A stretch of 64,000 nt of DNA from Puteibacter caeruleilacunae (GCA_005217565.1 SJCO01000010.1:248001-312000); one strand, 5' to 3'; shown: positions 53,387 to 63,243, counted from the first letter of the stretch. Made by a program: numbers and translations. Notes: a model not told the origin generated them from the sequence alone.

Positions 53387-54400
53387 TTATTCTATAACTG
53401 TGTTCCAGTTGTGTTTATCTTCTATCGTTCCGTATTGAATACCTTGTAAGGTTTCATACAGTTTCAATGACCATTTACCTGGATCATCACCATAAACATA
53501 CTCTAAATTCTCATCAGCATCTACAATCTTGCGAATTGGTGAGATCACTGCAGCAGTTCCACATGCACCAGCTTCTTCAAAGGTTGCCAATTCTTCAACA
53601 GCAACACGTCGACGTTCTACTTCCAGACCTAGGTCAGTTGCAATCTGTTGTAAACTCTTATTGGTAATTGATGGGAGAATAGAATCCGATTCAGGTGTGA
53701 TGAATTTATTATCCTTAATACCAAAGAAATTGGCAGGACCACACTCATCAATATATTTCTTCTCTCTTGAATCAAGATACAACACGGCAGAGTATCCTTC
53801 AGCGTGTGCTTTGTGACCTGCAACAAGACTTGCTGCGTAGTTACCACCAACTTTGTATTTTCCTGTTCCTTGAGGAGCAGCACGGTCGAAATGACGGTAA
53901 ATCACATAATCAGTAGGTTTAAATCCTTCTTTGAAGTATGGTCCTACAGGCATTACAAATACCATGAACAAATACTCGTCAGCAGGTTTAACACCAATTT
54001 GAGGGCCTGTTCCTATTAATAATGGACGGATGTAAAGAGATGCTCCCGATCCATATGGAGGTACCCATTTTGAGTTCAACTCAACTGCCTTAATAATTGC
54101 ATTTTTGAAGATGTCAAGAGGAACTCTTTCCATCATTATACCATCGCTGGATGACTGAAGACGCTTACCGTTTTCTTCTAAACGAAAGATGCGGACTTTT
54201 CCGTCAGGTCCTTTAAAGGCTTTCAATCCTTCAAACGCTTCCTGTCCGTAATGTAGCGTTGTTGCAGCCATATGTATTGGAATCATTTCAGACGAGCTTA
54301 CTTCTAACTCACCCCATTGACCATCACGATAGTAACAGCGTACATTGTATTCGGTTTTTTTGTAGCCAAAACCGATATTTTTCCAATCTATGTTTTCCAT
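53387..54400 (-). CDS. ilvE: Branched-chain amino acid aminotransferase
   Basis: IlvE is a fold IV PLP enzyme that makes leucine, isoleucine and valine from their keto acids. The 337-residue protein shows HYGQEAFEGLKAFKG, the PLP lysine region GTGKYKVGGNYAASL, and EEAGACGTAAVISPI near the C-terminus. Length and motifs fit the eukaryote-like BCAT group. No other branched-chain genes are nearby. Confidence 0.94.
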   Translation of the reverse strand: MENIDWKNIGFGYKKTEYNVRCYYRDGQWGELEVSSSEMIPIHMAATTLHYGQEAFEGLKAFKGPDGKVRIFRLEENGKRLQSSSDGIMMERVPLDIFKNAIIKAVELNSKWVPPYGSGASLYIRPLLIGTGPQIGVKPADEYLFMVFVMPVGPYFKEGFKPTDYVIYRHFDRAAPQGTGKYKVGGNYAASLVAGHKAHAEGYSAVLYLDSREKKYIDECGPANFFGIKDNKFITPESDSILPSITNKSLQQIATDLGLEVERRRVAVEELATFEEAGACGTAAVISPIRKIVDADENLEYVYGDDPGKWSLKLYETLQGIQYGTIEDKHNWNTVIE

Positions 54401-54530
54401 TATCTTTGGTTTATTCTTGTTATTAGGCTATAATCGACTCTTTTGTTCAAAATAACGAAAAATATCTCGTTTTAGAAATGAGATAGGCTTTGAAAAAAGC
54501 TATTGTAAAACATTTAATAACGCTTGGCTA

Positions 54531-55328
54531 TTAGTATTCTATCTCGACAAAGTAGCCATTGTGTTTACGTATATTTAAAACATCACCACCTTCAAATAAA
54601 AGGTATTGTCCTTTTATACCGATTAACTTCTTTTCAATCGTATTTTCCTTATCCAGTGAAAGTGAGTTTATTTTCGTTGGAAACTCTTCTACAGGATAGT
54701 TTAGTACTGTAACACTATCATCATCTGATGAATATTGCTTTAACTCGGCTGGTAAAAGCTCAAGGGCTCTGTATTTCTCTTCCTTTAAATCAAAGCTGTT
54801 ATTTACTTGGTTGGTAAGCATTGCCCGCCAGTTGGTTTTATCCTTGTAGTATTTCTTAAACCATACTTCCATGATTCCTGCCACATGGCGATTAGGTACT
54901 TTGGCAACTTTTATAGCATATGAAGCACCCTGATCTATCCATCGGGTTGGAATTTGATGATGACGAGTAACACCGATTTTTAAATCGCTCGATACTGCTA
55001 TGTAAACATAGTGATCGATAAGATCATGTGTTTGTGCCCAGTTTAAATCGCGTGCTATTCCAAGGTGAACTTTTGATAATTCCGGTTTAACAATACTTTC
55101 ATCGGCTTCAGGTGCTGTTTGGAAGCATTGAAAGCAGAATCCCTGATTATAGGTTTTCTTAATCTTTTTACCACAACAGACACAGTTAATTGTTCCGTTG
55201 AAGTGTAGTTTGATTGATGAGCCTATATGGTCATTAAGATTGACCAATGAATCACCTAATGGTAATGCATATTGTATGGGATCACCTTGTATGGATACCA
55301 TTTTTCGAAGGTTGCCGGCATGTATCAT
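54531..55328 (-). CDS. DUF2797 family protein
   Basis: The 265-residue protein starts MIHAGNLRKMVSIQGDPIQ; I prefer ATG 55328, because the family begins here and the 33 residues before it look unrelated. A probable zinc site with two CxxC pairs appears as NCVCCGKKIKK and FCFQCFQ. The central part (HLGIARDLNWAQ, DLKIGVTRHHQIPTRWIDQGA) recalls a GIY-YIG-like or nucleic-acid-binding fold, but this is only an impression. The family has no assigned function. Confidence 0.78.
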   Translation of the reverse strand: MIHAGNLRKMVSIQGDPIQYALPLGDSLVNLNDHIGSSIKLHFNGTINCVCCGKKIKKTYNQGFCFQCFQTAPEADESIVKPELSKVHLGIARDLNWAQTHDLIDHYVYIAVSSDLKIGVTRHHQIPTRWIDQGASYAIKVAKVPNRHVAGIMEVWFKKYYKDKTNWRAMLTNQVNNSFDLKEEKYRALELLPAELKQYSSDDDSVTVLNYPVEEFPTKINSLSLDKENTIEKKLIGIKGQYLLFEGGDVLNIRKHNGYFVEIEY

Positions 55329-55461
55329 GATGTTACACTTTAATGTTATGAAAAAGAGCTTATTTTTTAGTTCGCTGTCAAGTTCATCGAAGCAAACAGG
55401 CAAAACATGACTGATGTTGCTTATCAAAAGTAAATCAATCTGTTTTTAAAAACAATAAAAA

Positions 55462-55485
55462 AGCCGGGATGTTATCACCCCGGCT
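55462..55485 (-). terminator. Terminator of trpS
   Basis: AGCCGGGATG and CACCCCGGCT pair at 9 of 10 positions. The A-run on the plus-strand left flank is a T-run for the minus-strand trpS transcript. Confidence 0.82.
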
Positions 55486-55511
55486 AGTATTATTTGGTGT
55501 GAATATATCCA

Positions 55512-56507
55512 CTAATAGAATTTTCTGAAACCAATAATGCTTCTGACTTCCTGGACTGTTTTTGCTGCTGATTCACGTGCTTTTTCAGCTCCTAATTTCG
55601 CAACCTTACCAAGGTAAGCATCATCTTCCATGATGTCAATAATACGATCACGGATTGGAGACGTGAAGTTCACGATATCTTCAGCCAACTGCTTTTTCAT
55701 GTCACCATATCTGATCTCACATTTGTTGTAAAGATCATCGAAATGTTGAACGGTGTCAGGAGTTGAAACAACACTCATTAATGAGAACAGGTTCTGAATA
55801 ACCTCTGGTTTTTGCTGGTTCATTTCAGTAGGACCTGCATCAGTTACTGCTTTCATTACTTTTTTACGGATTAGCTTAGGATCGTCATACAGACAGATCG
55901 CATTTCCTTCTGATTTTCCCATTTTACCTGAACCATCCAATCCTGGAATTTTAACCATATCGGCTCCGTCAAAGGTAAATGGTTGTGGTGTTGGGAATGT
56001 GTCTACCTTATACATGCGGTTAAAGCGACGTGCAAATTTTCTTGCCATCTCAAGGTTTTGCTCCTGGTCTTTTCCTACAGGTACAAAGTTCGCCTTATGA
56101 ATAATAATGTCAGCAGCCATCAATACAGGGTAGGTTAACAATCCTGCATTCACGTTTTCTGGATTTTTACGTGCTTTATCCTTGAATGATGTTGTTCTTT
56201 CCAACTCACCAAGGTAAGCATTCATATTCATTAACAGATACAATTCTGGTATCTCAGGAATATCACTTTGAATAAAGATTGTTGATTTCTCTGGATCAAT
56301 ACCACATGCAAGATATTCTGCCAATACCTGTTTAACCTGCTGATTTAGGTGTTCAGGTGTTGGGTGAGTGGTTAACGAATGATAGTCGGCGATGAAAAAG
56401 AAACAATTATAAGCATCCTGCATATTAATAAAGTTCTTTATCGCTCCAAAATAGTTTCCGAGATGTAGATTTCCCGTTGAACGGATTCCACTAACAACTG
56501 TCTTCAT
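55512..56507 (-). CDS. trpS: Tryptophanyl-tRNA synthetase
   Basis: TrpS charges tRNA-Trp. This is a class I synthetase of 331 residues with the HIGH-like motif GNLHLGNYFGAI and the KMSKS-like motif KMGKSEGNAI. DAGPTEM, NLFSLMSV and the tryptophan-pocket region TTSFKDKARKNPENVNAGLLTYPVLMAADI are conserved. A TAACTTTG box lies about 40 bases upstream. No tryptophan leader peptide was seen before it. Confidence 0.96.
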   Translation of the reverse strand: MKTVVSGIRSTGNLHLGNYFGAIKNFINMQDAYNCFFFIADYHSLTTHPTPEHLNQQVKQVLAEYLACGIDPEKSTIFIQSDIPEIPELYLLMNMNAYLGELERTTSFKDKARKNPENVNAGLLTYPVLMAADIIIHKANFVPVGKDQEQNLEMARKFARRFNRMYKVDTFPTPQPFTFDGADMVKIPGLDGSGKMGKSEGNAICLYDDPKLIRKKVMKAVTDAGPTEMNQQKPEVIQNLFSLMSVVSTPDTVQHFDDLYNKCEIRYGDMKKQLAEDIVNFTSPIRDRIIDIMEDDAYLGKVAKLGAEKARESAAKTVQEVRSIIGFRKFY

Positions 56508-56547
56508 ATCTAATGTCTAATGCTATTACTTAATTTTAAATCAGGCA

Positions 56548-56555
56548 CAAAGTTA
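56548..56555 (-). promoter_or_regulatory. Candidate -7 box for trpS
   Basis: TAACTTTG on the minus strand, 40 bases before the trpS ATG, matches TAnnTTTG. Confidence 0.5.
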
Positions 56556-56672
56556 ATAATTGTAGTGGATAATCATGGGAGTAAGTTGTTGAATGACTCT
56601 TTTGTTAACGATTTGGATGGCAACTTTATGCCATTTTAGTCGTAACCTCATCAACTACTCTGATATTTTCCT

Positions 56673-56680
56673 TAATTTTG
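56673..56680 (+). promoter_or_regulatory. Candidate -7 box for rbfA
   Basis: TAATTTTG matches TAnnTTTG 27 bases before the rbfA ATG. Confidence 0.5.
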
Positions 56681-56707
56681 AGGCCAAATTGAATGAAGAA
56701 TTAAATT

Positions 56708-57055
56708 ATGGATCAGGAATATTCTACCAGACAGCATAAGATTTCAAGGTTAATTCAGCGCGAGATGGCTGACATTTTCCAAAAAGAAGGTCAAAGCACT
56801 TTTAGAGGAAAGATGATTTCGGTAACACAGGTTCGTGTGACCAAGGATTTGGCTATTGCCAGATGCTACTTGAGTATTTTCCCTTCGGATAGTGCAGAAG
56901 AGTTATTGAACGAGATCAATTCTATCAGAGGAAAGTATCGGGGAGAGATGGGACGACGAGTTGGAAAACAATTGCGTGTAGTGCCAGATTTAGAGTTTTA
57001 TATCGATGACAGTCTCGATTACATTGAGAATATCAATAATCTTCTGAAAAAATAA
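56708..57055 (+). CDS. rbfA: Ribosome-binding factor A
   Basis: RbfA is a KH-fold protein that assists 30S maturation and cold adaptation. The 115-residue length is normal. It shows ISRLIQREMADIFQKE, VTQVRVTKDLAIARCYLSIF and LRVVPDLEFYIDDSLDY, all standard blocks. It begins a three-gene plus-strand run with a methyltransferase and an ABC permease. Confidence 0.95.
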   Translation: MDQEYSTRQHKISRLIQREMADIFQKEGQSTFRGKMISVTQVRVTKDLAIARCYLSIFPSDSAEELLNEINSIRGKYRGEMGRRVGKQLRVVPDLEFYIDDSLDYIENINNLLKK

Positions 57056-57058
57056 ATT

Positions 57059-57880
57059 ATGCAGTACGATCCGATAAAAAGAAGTCTGGGAAAAGTTTTT
57101 AACCAGTCACCTTTTTTACGCAAAGTGTTTTATTCACTGCTTGATCTGCTGCTTCTAAGAACCTGGCACATCAAAAAAGAACTAAAGTCTTTTGCTGCTA
57201 GTCGTCAGGTTAATGGAGAAATTTTAGATGCAGGTTCTGGTTTTGGACAATATGTGTATCGAATGTCTCGTATTTTTCGATCAGCCAGCATTGTGGGTGT
57301 GGATGTAAAACCAGAGCAGATTAACGACTGTAACACATTTTTTAAGCAGTTGAAGGAGGATGATCGGATTGTATTTCAAGAGGCTGATCTTACGACTTAT
57401 TGTAAGCCAGATAACTATGATCTTATCCTTTCTGTTGATGTGATGGAGCATATTGAAGAAGATGTTCAAGTCTTCAAGAATTTTCATGCATCCTTAAAGA
57501 ATGATGGGATCTTGATGATATCAACACCTAGTGATCAGGGAGGAAGTGACAGTCACGACCATGATCATGAAGAAGGAGCTCATGGTTTTATCGACGAGCA
57601 TGTGCGTGATGGTTATGCCATTGAAGATATAGAGCAAAAATTGAAAGAGGCTGGCTTCAGCAAAGTTGAGGCGCGATATTCCTATGGTAATCCTGGAAAT
57701 ATTTCCTGGAAACTATCAATGAAGTATCCAATCCTTATGTTAGGTGTTAGTAAAGTGTTTTTTATTATCTTACCGATCTATTATTTGGTGGTTTTTCCAT
57801 TTGCTGCTTTGTTGAACTATTTCGATGTTCGGATGAAACATGCAAGTGGTACCGGATTAATTGTAAAAGCCTGGAAATAA
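57059..57880 (+). CDS. Class I SAM-dependent methyltransferase with C-terminal membrane segment
   Basis: The 273-residue protein has a methyltransferase fold (about 40-205) with ILDAGSGFGQYVYRM (SAM loop), IVGVDVKPEQI and DLILSVDVMEHIEEDVQVF. The C-terminal 60 residues are hydrophobic (VSKVFFIILPIYYLVVFPFAALL) and probably anchor it in the membrane. A histidine/aspartate-rich stretch DSHDHDHEEGAHG lies in the middle. The substrate is unknown. It lies between rbfA and a LolC/E-like permease with almost no spacing. Confidence 0.82.
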   Translation: MQYDPIKRSLGKVFNQSPFLRKVFYSLLDLLLLRTWHIKKELKSFAASRQVNGEILDAGSGFGQYVYRMSRIFRSASIVGVDVKPEQINDCNTFFKQLKEDDRIVFQEADLTTYCKPDNYDLILSVDVMEHIEEDVQVFKNFHASLKNDGILMISTPSDQGGSDSHDHDHEEGAHGFIDEHVRDGYAIEDIEQKLKEAGFSKVEARYSYGNPGNISWKLSMKYPILMLGVSKVFFIILPIYYLVVFPFAALLNYFDVRMKHASGTGLIVKAWK

Positions 57881-57881
57881 A

Positions 57882-59108
57882 TTGAACTTTTCACTGTACA
57901 TAGCGCGTAGGTATTTAATTGCCAAGAAATCTCAGAATGTTATCAATATCATTTCTGGTATTGCTGTTGCAGGCGTTGCTATTGGTACAGCGGCTTTGAT
58001 TATTATTCTTTCAGTAATGAACGGCCTGGAGGAGGTGACAGGTTCATTACTAAACTCATTTGATCCACAGTATAAGATTGTTCCTGTGAAAGGGAAGAGG
58101 TTTGCCACCGATGAGGATGCTTTTACTAAAATAAAGAATCATGAGTCGGTAGCACACTATGTAGAGGTATTGGAAGAGAATGTTATTCTACGCTTTAATG
58201 ATCGTCAGTATATTGCCACTATGAAGGGAGTGAGTCCTGAATATGTGTACATGTCGGGTATTGATACTATGATGTGGGATGGAAGCTTTATTTTAGAGGC
58301 CGATGATCATGATTTTGCTGTGTTGGGAGGATTAATTGCATCAACACTGGGATTTAATCTCAATCGCTTTAATCCCATCCAGGTTTTCTCACCTAAGACC
58401 GGAAGAAGGGCTGTTGTTAATCCGGCAAGTCAGTTTAATAGAGATATGATCTTTCCTTCAGGAATTTTCCGTATTCAGAATGAGATTGATGCCAAATATA
58501 TTATCGTTCCGTTGCGATATGCCAGGAAGCTATTGAAAGATCAAAAGAAAGTTTCTGCTATCGAATTAAGCTTAGTTGAAGGTTGTGATGGAGATGATGT
58601 TCAGAAAGAGCTGCAGACAATCCTGGGAAGTAATTATCGGATAAAGAATAGGATTCAACAACAGGAGTTAGTCTACAAAACCTTTCAGAGCGAAAAATGG
58701 TCAATATTCATGATTCTGGCATTTATCCTGGTGATTGCATCTCTGAATATTATCAGCTCACTTACGATGCTTATTCTGGATAAGAAGGATGATATAGAGA
58801 TCCTCAAGAGTATGGGGGCCACAGTTCGAACCATTAAACGTATCTTTTTATTTGAAGGGTGGTTGATTTCGTTTATAGGGACGATCCTGGGAATGATTCT
58901 TGGACTGATCTTCTGTTATCTTCAAATGAATTATCAACTGGTGAAGTTGCCTTCTGAAGGAGGATTTCTTGTTGATGGTTACCCAGTTGCTATAAGCTTC
59001 CCTGATATTTTAATTATCATGACCATTGTGTTGTGCATTGGATGGGCAGTTGCTTGGTATCCTGTACGATATATATCTGGTAAATACCTTGAGAAAAGAG
59101 AGTCGTAA
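57882..59108 (+). CDS. LolC/LolE-type lipoprotein-releasing ABC transporter permease
   Basis: The 408-residue FtsX-like permease has the MacB_PCD layout: helix 1 near residues 20-45 (INIISGIAVAGVAIGTAALIIILSVMNGLEE), a large periplasmic domain, and three C-terminal helices (about 270-395). The start is the TTG at 57882, one base after the preceding stop, giving MNFSLYIARRYLIAKKSQNV, as in relatives. The ATPase LolD is not adjacent. It ends 2 bases from the stop of the convergent STN gene. Confidence 0.87.
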   Translation: MNFSLYIARRYLIAKKSQNVINIISGIAVAGVAIGTAALIIILSVMNGLEEVTGSLLNSFDPQYKIVPVKGKRFATDEDAFTKIKNHESVAHYVEVLEENVILRFNDRQYIATMKGVSPEYVYMSGIDTMMWDGSFILEADDHDFAVLGGLIASTLGFNLNRFNPIQVFSPKTGRRAVVNPASQFNRDMIFPSGIFRIQNEIDAKYIIVPLRYARKLLKDQKKVSAIELSLVEGCDGDDVQKELQTILGSNYRIKNRIQQQELVYKTFQSEKWSIFMILAFILVIASLNIISSLTMLILDKKDDIEILKSMGATVRTIKRIFLFEGWLISFIGTILGMILGLIFCYLQMNYQLVKLPSEGGFLVDGYPVAISFPDILIIMTIVLCIGWAVAWYPVRYISGKYLEKRES

Positions 59109-59110
59109 GC

Positions 59111-60652
59111 CTAGTTGTCACTTCTTACGATTTGAGCGTTTCCATTTTTTTTTACTCGATTATTAAATCTGTTAATGGCTTTTCGAAGATCTTCTTCGGG
59201 TTGAATCGTATTGTATTGCCCCCAGAATTCGTTATCGAAACCGTCTAGCATATCGGCAAATATAAACCGAGACCGGAATACTTCTTCACGGTGAAATGGT
59301 AAGATGTTGTTATAGTTTCTATCGGTAATAAGTATTTCTGATCTTGCATGGAATGTTGAGTTAATCAGTTGGTTTTTACTTCTCACCTTAAATTTTACAT
59401 TGTTATGGGCTGTATTCAGGTGCCATTTGCTTCCCAGTTTAATGTATGAAACCTCATATTGAGCCGTTATTGGCCTTGCTTTAAGATTGCGAGATATCCG
59501 CTTAATGAATGAGGTCCTGGATTGCCTCAAAGCTTCCTTTGTTAGCTGATATTGTGCTCTGGTTATTGCAAAGGAATAAGCATCCACATACAATTTCCCT
59601 TCAAATAGGGCAGTGGATAGGTGCATTATCTCTGGTTTGAATTTGATGATGTATGTTGGGCGTTCACGGATAGTAATCACATCCTCTAATTCATATTTGT
59701 ATTTTTGCCAATCTGATTTATTGATAAATTCTTCACTGTTGCGGATTATATCAAGCTTGTTGATATAAAATGGGCCTCCCATGAATTTAAATTTGACTTC
59801 TCGGACTTTTTCCACCTGATCATTTTGACGCCCTTTAACAATTTTAACCCTGTCGCTTCTGGATGAAAATGCCGGATATTTCAGAATATCCATGATTGCC
59901 TCAGATACGGTAGAGTATTTCTTGTCGACTTTGATGATCTCTCGGTAATAGGAATTAAGTAAGATTTCGCGGTCAGGATAATTGGTGGCTATATTAGCTA
60001 TCACGCGCTCAATTACTTCTTCAGGTTCAACCTTTGTTACCTGTATCTCCTTAAGTTGAACCGTTAAAGGATTCATTAAGATTGTTTGATGGTCATGAAC
60101 CAAATCATTTGCCCTGTAATGTACTTTGTGATATCCTAAACAAGAGAAGATGATCGTATCATTCTTTAATTCAGGATCTAACTTGAAAAGAAAGTCTCCT
60201 TCCATATTCGATATCGTTCCCAGGAACTTATCTTTCACCGTGATATTCACGTACGGTATTGGACGACCGTTACCCCGATCAAGTATCTTACCGTTCATTT
60301 CAAGGATGATCTTGGGAGTGGGGGGCTTCTGTACTGTAGGTCTTTCCTTTAAGATAACCTGATTTTTAAGTACCTCAATGGCGATATTCTGTTCCTTGAA
60401 CAACTGTAAAAGGATATCTTCAATCGAAACATTGTTCTGATGTATAGATACAATACGATTACTCTTTACAACATCAGCATCGTACGAGAAGTTGATGTTG
60501 CCCATCTCTCCAATTCGATCCAGAAGATCAGAGATGTTAATTGAATCGGCATGAAACGTAATTTTCCGTTCAATTATCTCTGATTGACCCTTCGATTGAA
60601 TCGACCATGTCATCAGCGAAATGAGCAATATGAGTAATGTTCGATAATACAT
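59111..60652 (-). CDS. STN and carboxypeptidase-regulatory-like domain protein
   Basis: The 513-residue exported protein has a signal peptide (about 1-22) and an STN domain (about 30-103, ITFHADSINISDLLDRIGEMGNINFSYD). A CarboxypepD_reg-like domain follows (about 118-200, GKILDRGNGRPIPYVNITVKD), then a 300-residue C-terminal region of unknown type, beta-rich with NSYYREIIKVDKKY. STN plus CarboxypepD_reg normally precede a TonB plug and barrel, but neither is present. It begins one base after the preceding gene's stop and belongs to the sigma/FecR locus. Confidence 0.75.
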   Translation of the reverse strand: MYYRTLLILLISLMTWSIQSKGQSEIIERKITFHADSINISDLLDRIGEMGNINFSYDADVVKSNRIVSIHQNNVSIEDILLQLFKEQNIAIEVLKNQVILKERPTVQKPPTPKIILEMNGKILDRGNGRPIPYVNITVKDKFLGTISNMEGDFLFKLDPELKNDTIIFSCLGYHKVHYRANDLVHDHQTILMNPLTVQLKEIQVTKVEPEEVIERVIANIATNYPDREILLNSYYREIIKVDKKYSTVSEAIMDILKYPAFSSRSDRVKIVKGRQNDQVEKVREVKFKFMGGPFYINKLDIIRNSEEFINKSDWQKYKYELEDVITIRERPTYIIKFKPEIMHLSTALFEGKLYVDAYSFAITRAQYQLTKEALRQSRTSFIKRISRNLKARPITAQYEVSYIKLGSKWHLNTAHNNVKFKVRSKNQLINSTFHARSEILITDRNYNNILPFHREEVFRSRFIFADMLDGFDNEFWGQYNTIQPEEDLRKAINRFNNRVKKNGNAQIVRSDN

Positions 60653-60653
60653 A

Positions 60654-62213
60654 CTAGAGCTCCTTCTTTAATAGGAATGATGTTTTAATCTTCTCTCCAT
60701 TTCTAAGTACGGTCATTTTTATCTTTTTGTTTTCCTTACTCTGCATCAGCATATTAATATCATTCAATGTGATATGTTTGTGAGAACTGTTATTGACCGT
60801 AATAATCTGATCTGCCGTTCGAATTCCTGCAAGGAAAGCAGGTGATCCTTCTCTGACTTCACTTACAGTATAGATTGGGAAGCCCGGCATAGGATTGATA
60901 ATTTCCAGTCCACTCATATTGTAATTGAACTTTTCTTTGATATGCTGGTTGGGACGCAATATCAACCTTTTATTCGGATAATCAAAGGTAACATAGAATC
61001 TTCGAAGAATCTCAGCTCCGATGGTTCCATTTCTGTTGTTCTTGAACACAATATGATTGGTGACCGAGGTATCTGGGAATGAAACAATCGGATCAAAAAG
61101 TACAGTGCTACCCAGATTAACTCCTGTTACCCTTCCTTTTGCTCCATATAAGTTTCCACTAAGACCTTTACCCAGGAAGCTTGAGATATGATTGTCGGGT
61201 AATTTCAGCTTCTCATTGGTACTTGTTGCCAGCCATAGTGCATCGCTGGCTCCTGTATCAACTAATAGCTTAACACGTACCTCACTTAAATCATCCTGCA
61301 CGATTGAGGTTGTAATATATGGTTTATAACCTTCAAATGTAATCGGCAATACGATATCCTTTGATCTCGGCTTGTATTTAAATTTATCAGGTTTGATGAT
61401 GTGTAGTTTTTCATTTGGGTAATCAACCTTAACAATGTAATTGTTGAACATGTTAAAACCAATGAGTCCGTGAACAGGGATTCCCAGGATTTGTGATACT
61501 TGGAAATCCTCATTGATAATCATTTGGATATCCTGATTCTTTGCAGAGAATCCTGCAATTTGAATCTCATTATTTCCTGATCGATATGCTGTTAACGGTT
61601 CTCCACCTCCAAGACCCCGAACTTCAATTGGGCGCATGTATTTTAGGTTCAATTTATTGATGTATGGAAGCTCCGTAATGATTGGATGACGAACACCGGA
61701 ATCAAGGATAAAGTTCAACGTATCTGACTCATTAACCTGTACTGAGATGATGATTAGGTTGCTGGCAGACTTGAACTTGATAGTATGCTCTCTTTTTTTT
61801 AGGTCGTTGGCAAAGAATCCCAGGTTTGGCGCTGTAAATTTACTTTGTGCGTTATCAGACGATTTATCCATAGGAACATAGTCTCTAACAACAAGGATGT
61901 TATTTTCTATTTCAAAGATGAGATAGTAATCTTTCATTAGTTTCTCTAAAACTGATTTCAAAGGCTTGTTAACGATGTTCAAGTTAACTTGTTTGCCTTC
62001 AAGAATCTTAGAGTTATAGGAATAGTTAAGGTTGAATTGATCGCAAATCTGTTCAATCACCTTCGCCAATGCTTCATCTTCAGCATAGATGCTGATATTT
62101 TGATTCATTACATTCTTCTTGCGCTGCGCATGTGCTTCATTGGTTGAAAAGCCAACAATTAACCCTAGAAGAAGTATCGTCACGATATGTAATATTCTGT
62201 TTTTCATAGCCAC
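60654..62213 (-). CDS. STN, double aspartyl protease-like and PDZ protein
   Basis: The 519-residue exported protein has a signal peptide (about 1-29), an STN domain (about 38-112), two retropepsin-like lobes with FILDSGVRHPIIT (Asp171) and LLVDTGASDALWL (Asp319), and a C-terminal PDZ domain (about 440-510, VREGSPAFLAGIRTADQIITV). Two D-S/T-G motifs in one chain could form a complete bilobed aspartyl protease. Such aspartyl-protease/PDZ proteins are known in Bacteroidota; the added STN domain is the odd part. It lies 13 bases after fecR. Confidence 0.8.
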   Translation of the reverse strand: MAMKNRILHIVTILLLGLIVGFSTNEAHAQRKKNVMNQNISIYAEDEALAKVIEQICDQFNLNYSYNSKILEGKQVNLNIVNKPLKSVLEKLMKDYYLIFEIENNILVVRDYVPMDKSSDNAQSKFTAPNLGFFANDLKKREHTIKFKSASNLIIISVQVNESDTLNFILDSGVRHPIITELPYINKLNLKYMRPIEVRGLGGGEPLTAYRSGNNEIQIAGFSAKNQDIQMIINEDFQVSQILGIPVHGLIGFNMFNNYIVKVDYPNEKLHIIKPDKFKYKPRSKDIVLPITFEGYKPYITTSIVQDDLSEVRVKLLVDTGASDALWLATSTNEKLKLPDNHISSFLGKGLSGNLYGAKGRVTGVNLGSTVLFDPIVSFPDTSVTNHIVFKNNRNGTIGAEILRRFYVTFDYPNKRLILRPNQHIKEKFNYNMSGLEIINPMPGFPIYTVSEVREGSPAFLAGIRTADQIITVNNSSHKHITLNDINMLMQSKENKKIKMTVLRNGEKIKTSFLLKKEL

Positions 62214-62226
62214 CCTTTTTTATCGT

Positions 62227-63243
62227 TTACTTCTTTACTAATCTGTATATTTCATCATCATACGTGACTTTCACATCCGGGAAAGTCATGCTGATTACTT
62301 TTAGAACAAAACTGAGGGGTTGTTGATCAAATTGTGCTGTAAGCTTTTTAGTTTTTATGTGATCATCAGCAATCGATAAATCGACATGATAAACTGCTTC
62401 AATGTGTTTTACAACTTCTGTAAGGGGAGTTTCTTTAAATATCAGACGATGAGTCTTCCATGACAAATAATTGATGTTCTTGTTTTGTCGTTTTTGTACC
62501 CTTTTTGATTTAGCAGAGTAGGTTCCTACCTCTCCTTTATTAAGTGTAACTAGCTTTTCTTTTTCAGTTCCAGCTTCGCTAATCAATTCAACTCTTCCTG
62601 TTCTTACAATCACTTCTACGGTATCCTGGCCAGGTATTGCTCTTACGTTGAAAGAGGTTCCCAGTACCCTGATTAAGCTGTTGCCCGCACGAATGATGAA
62701 TGGTTTGTTCTTGTCTGGCTCCACATCAAAAAATGCTTCTCCTTCAACAAAAACCTCTCTTGTATCTCTTGAAAATTCTTCTGGATATTTCAATGTTGAG
62801 GATGAGTTCAAGCTTACGTTAGTACCATCAGGTAACGATACAGAAGGAATGATACTTGCTGTCTGAGATTGTACGCTACGAAGATGGTATTCTTCCTGGT
62901 TGTTGAAATAGTAAATCACACTCAATGATACAACCAACAGAATGGTTGCAGCAATTGAGGCTATGCTTCTCCAACTGTATTTGATTGTACGTGTAATCGA
63001 TTTTTGTGGAGATATTCTTTGATGAACCTCTTTCCATCCCTCTTTTTTGCTGAATAGATCCATCTTTATCTGAGCATCGGCTTGCTCAAATATGTGGCGG
63101 ATATGTGTAAATTCAGACTGATTATGGGTAGACTCATTGAGCCATTGCTCAAACCTTTCCTGTTCTTGCGTTGATGCCTCTTCTGAAAGAACTTTAGCTA
63201 TTAATGTATAATCTGCTTTCATAATCTCTCTCTTTGGATTCAT
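62227..63243 (-). CDS. FecR-family anti-sigma regulator
   Basis: The 338-residue protein has a cytoplasmic N-terminal part (IAKVLSEEASTQEQERFEQWLN), one membrane helix near residues 88-110 (SIASIAATILLVVSLSVIYYF) and the periplasmic FecR domain (SLPDGTNVSLNSSSTLKYPEEF, FVEGEAFFDVEPDKNKPFIIRAG, VLGTSFNVRA). A C-terminal STN-like module (LIFKETPLTEVVKHIEAVY) closes it. It is downstream of an ECF sigma gene but 506 bases away. The start could also be the ATG seven codons in (63222). Confidence 0.93.
   Translation of the reverse strand: MNPKREIMKADYTLIAKVLSEEASTQEQERFEQWLNESTHNQSEFTHIRHIFEQADAQIKMDLFSKKEGWKEVHQRISPQKSITRTIKYSWRSIASIAATILLVVSLSVIYYFNNQEEYHLRSVQSQTASIIPSVSLPDGTNVSLNSSSTLKYPEEFSRDTREVFVEGEAFFDVEPDKNKPFIIRAGNSLIRVLGTSFNVRAIPGQDTVEVIVRTGRVELISEAGTEKEKLVTLNKGEVGTYSAKSKRVQKRQNKNINYLSWKTHRLIFKETPLTEVVKHIEAVYHVDLSIADDHIKTKKLTAQFDQQPLSFVLKVISMTFPDVKVTYDDEIYRLVKK

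Noticed and set aside
56508-56707. Tryptophan leader peptide or T-box before trpS
   Set aside because: No short ORF with Trp codons and no T-box sequence or terminator pair could be found in the gap.
59103-59130. Terminator between the LolC/E-type gene and the STN gene
   Set aside because: Only a 7-bp stem (TCGTAAG/CTTACGA) with a long loop and no T-run, overlapping both gene ends; too weak to list.
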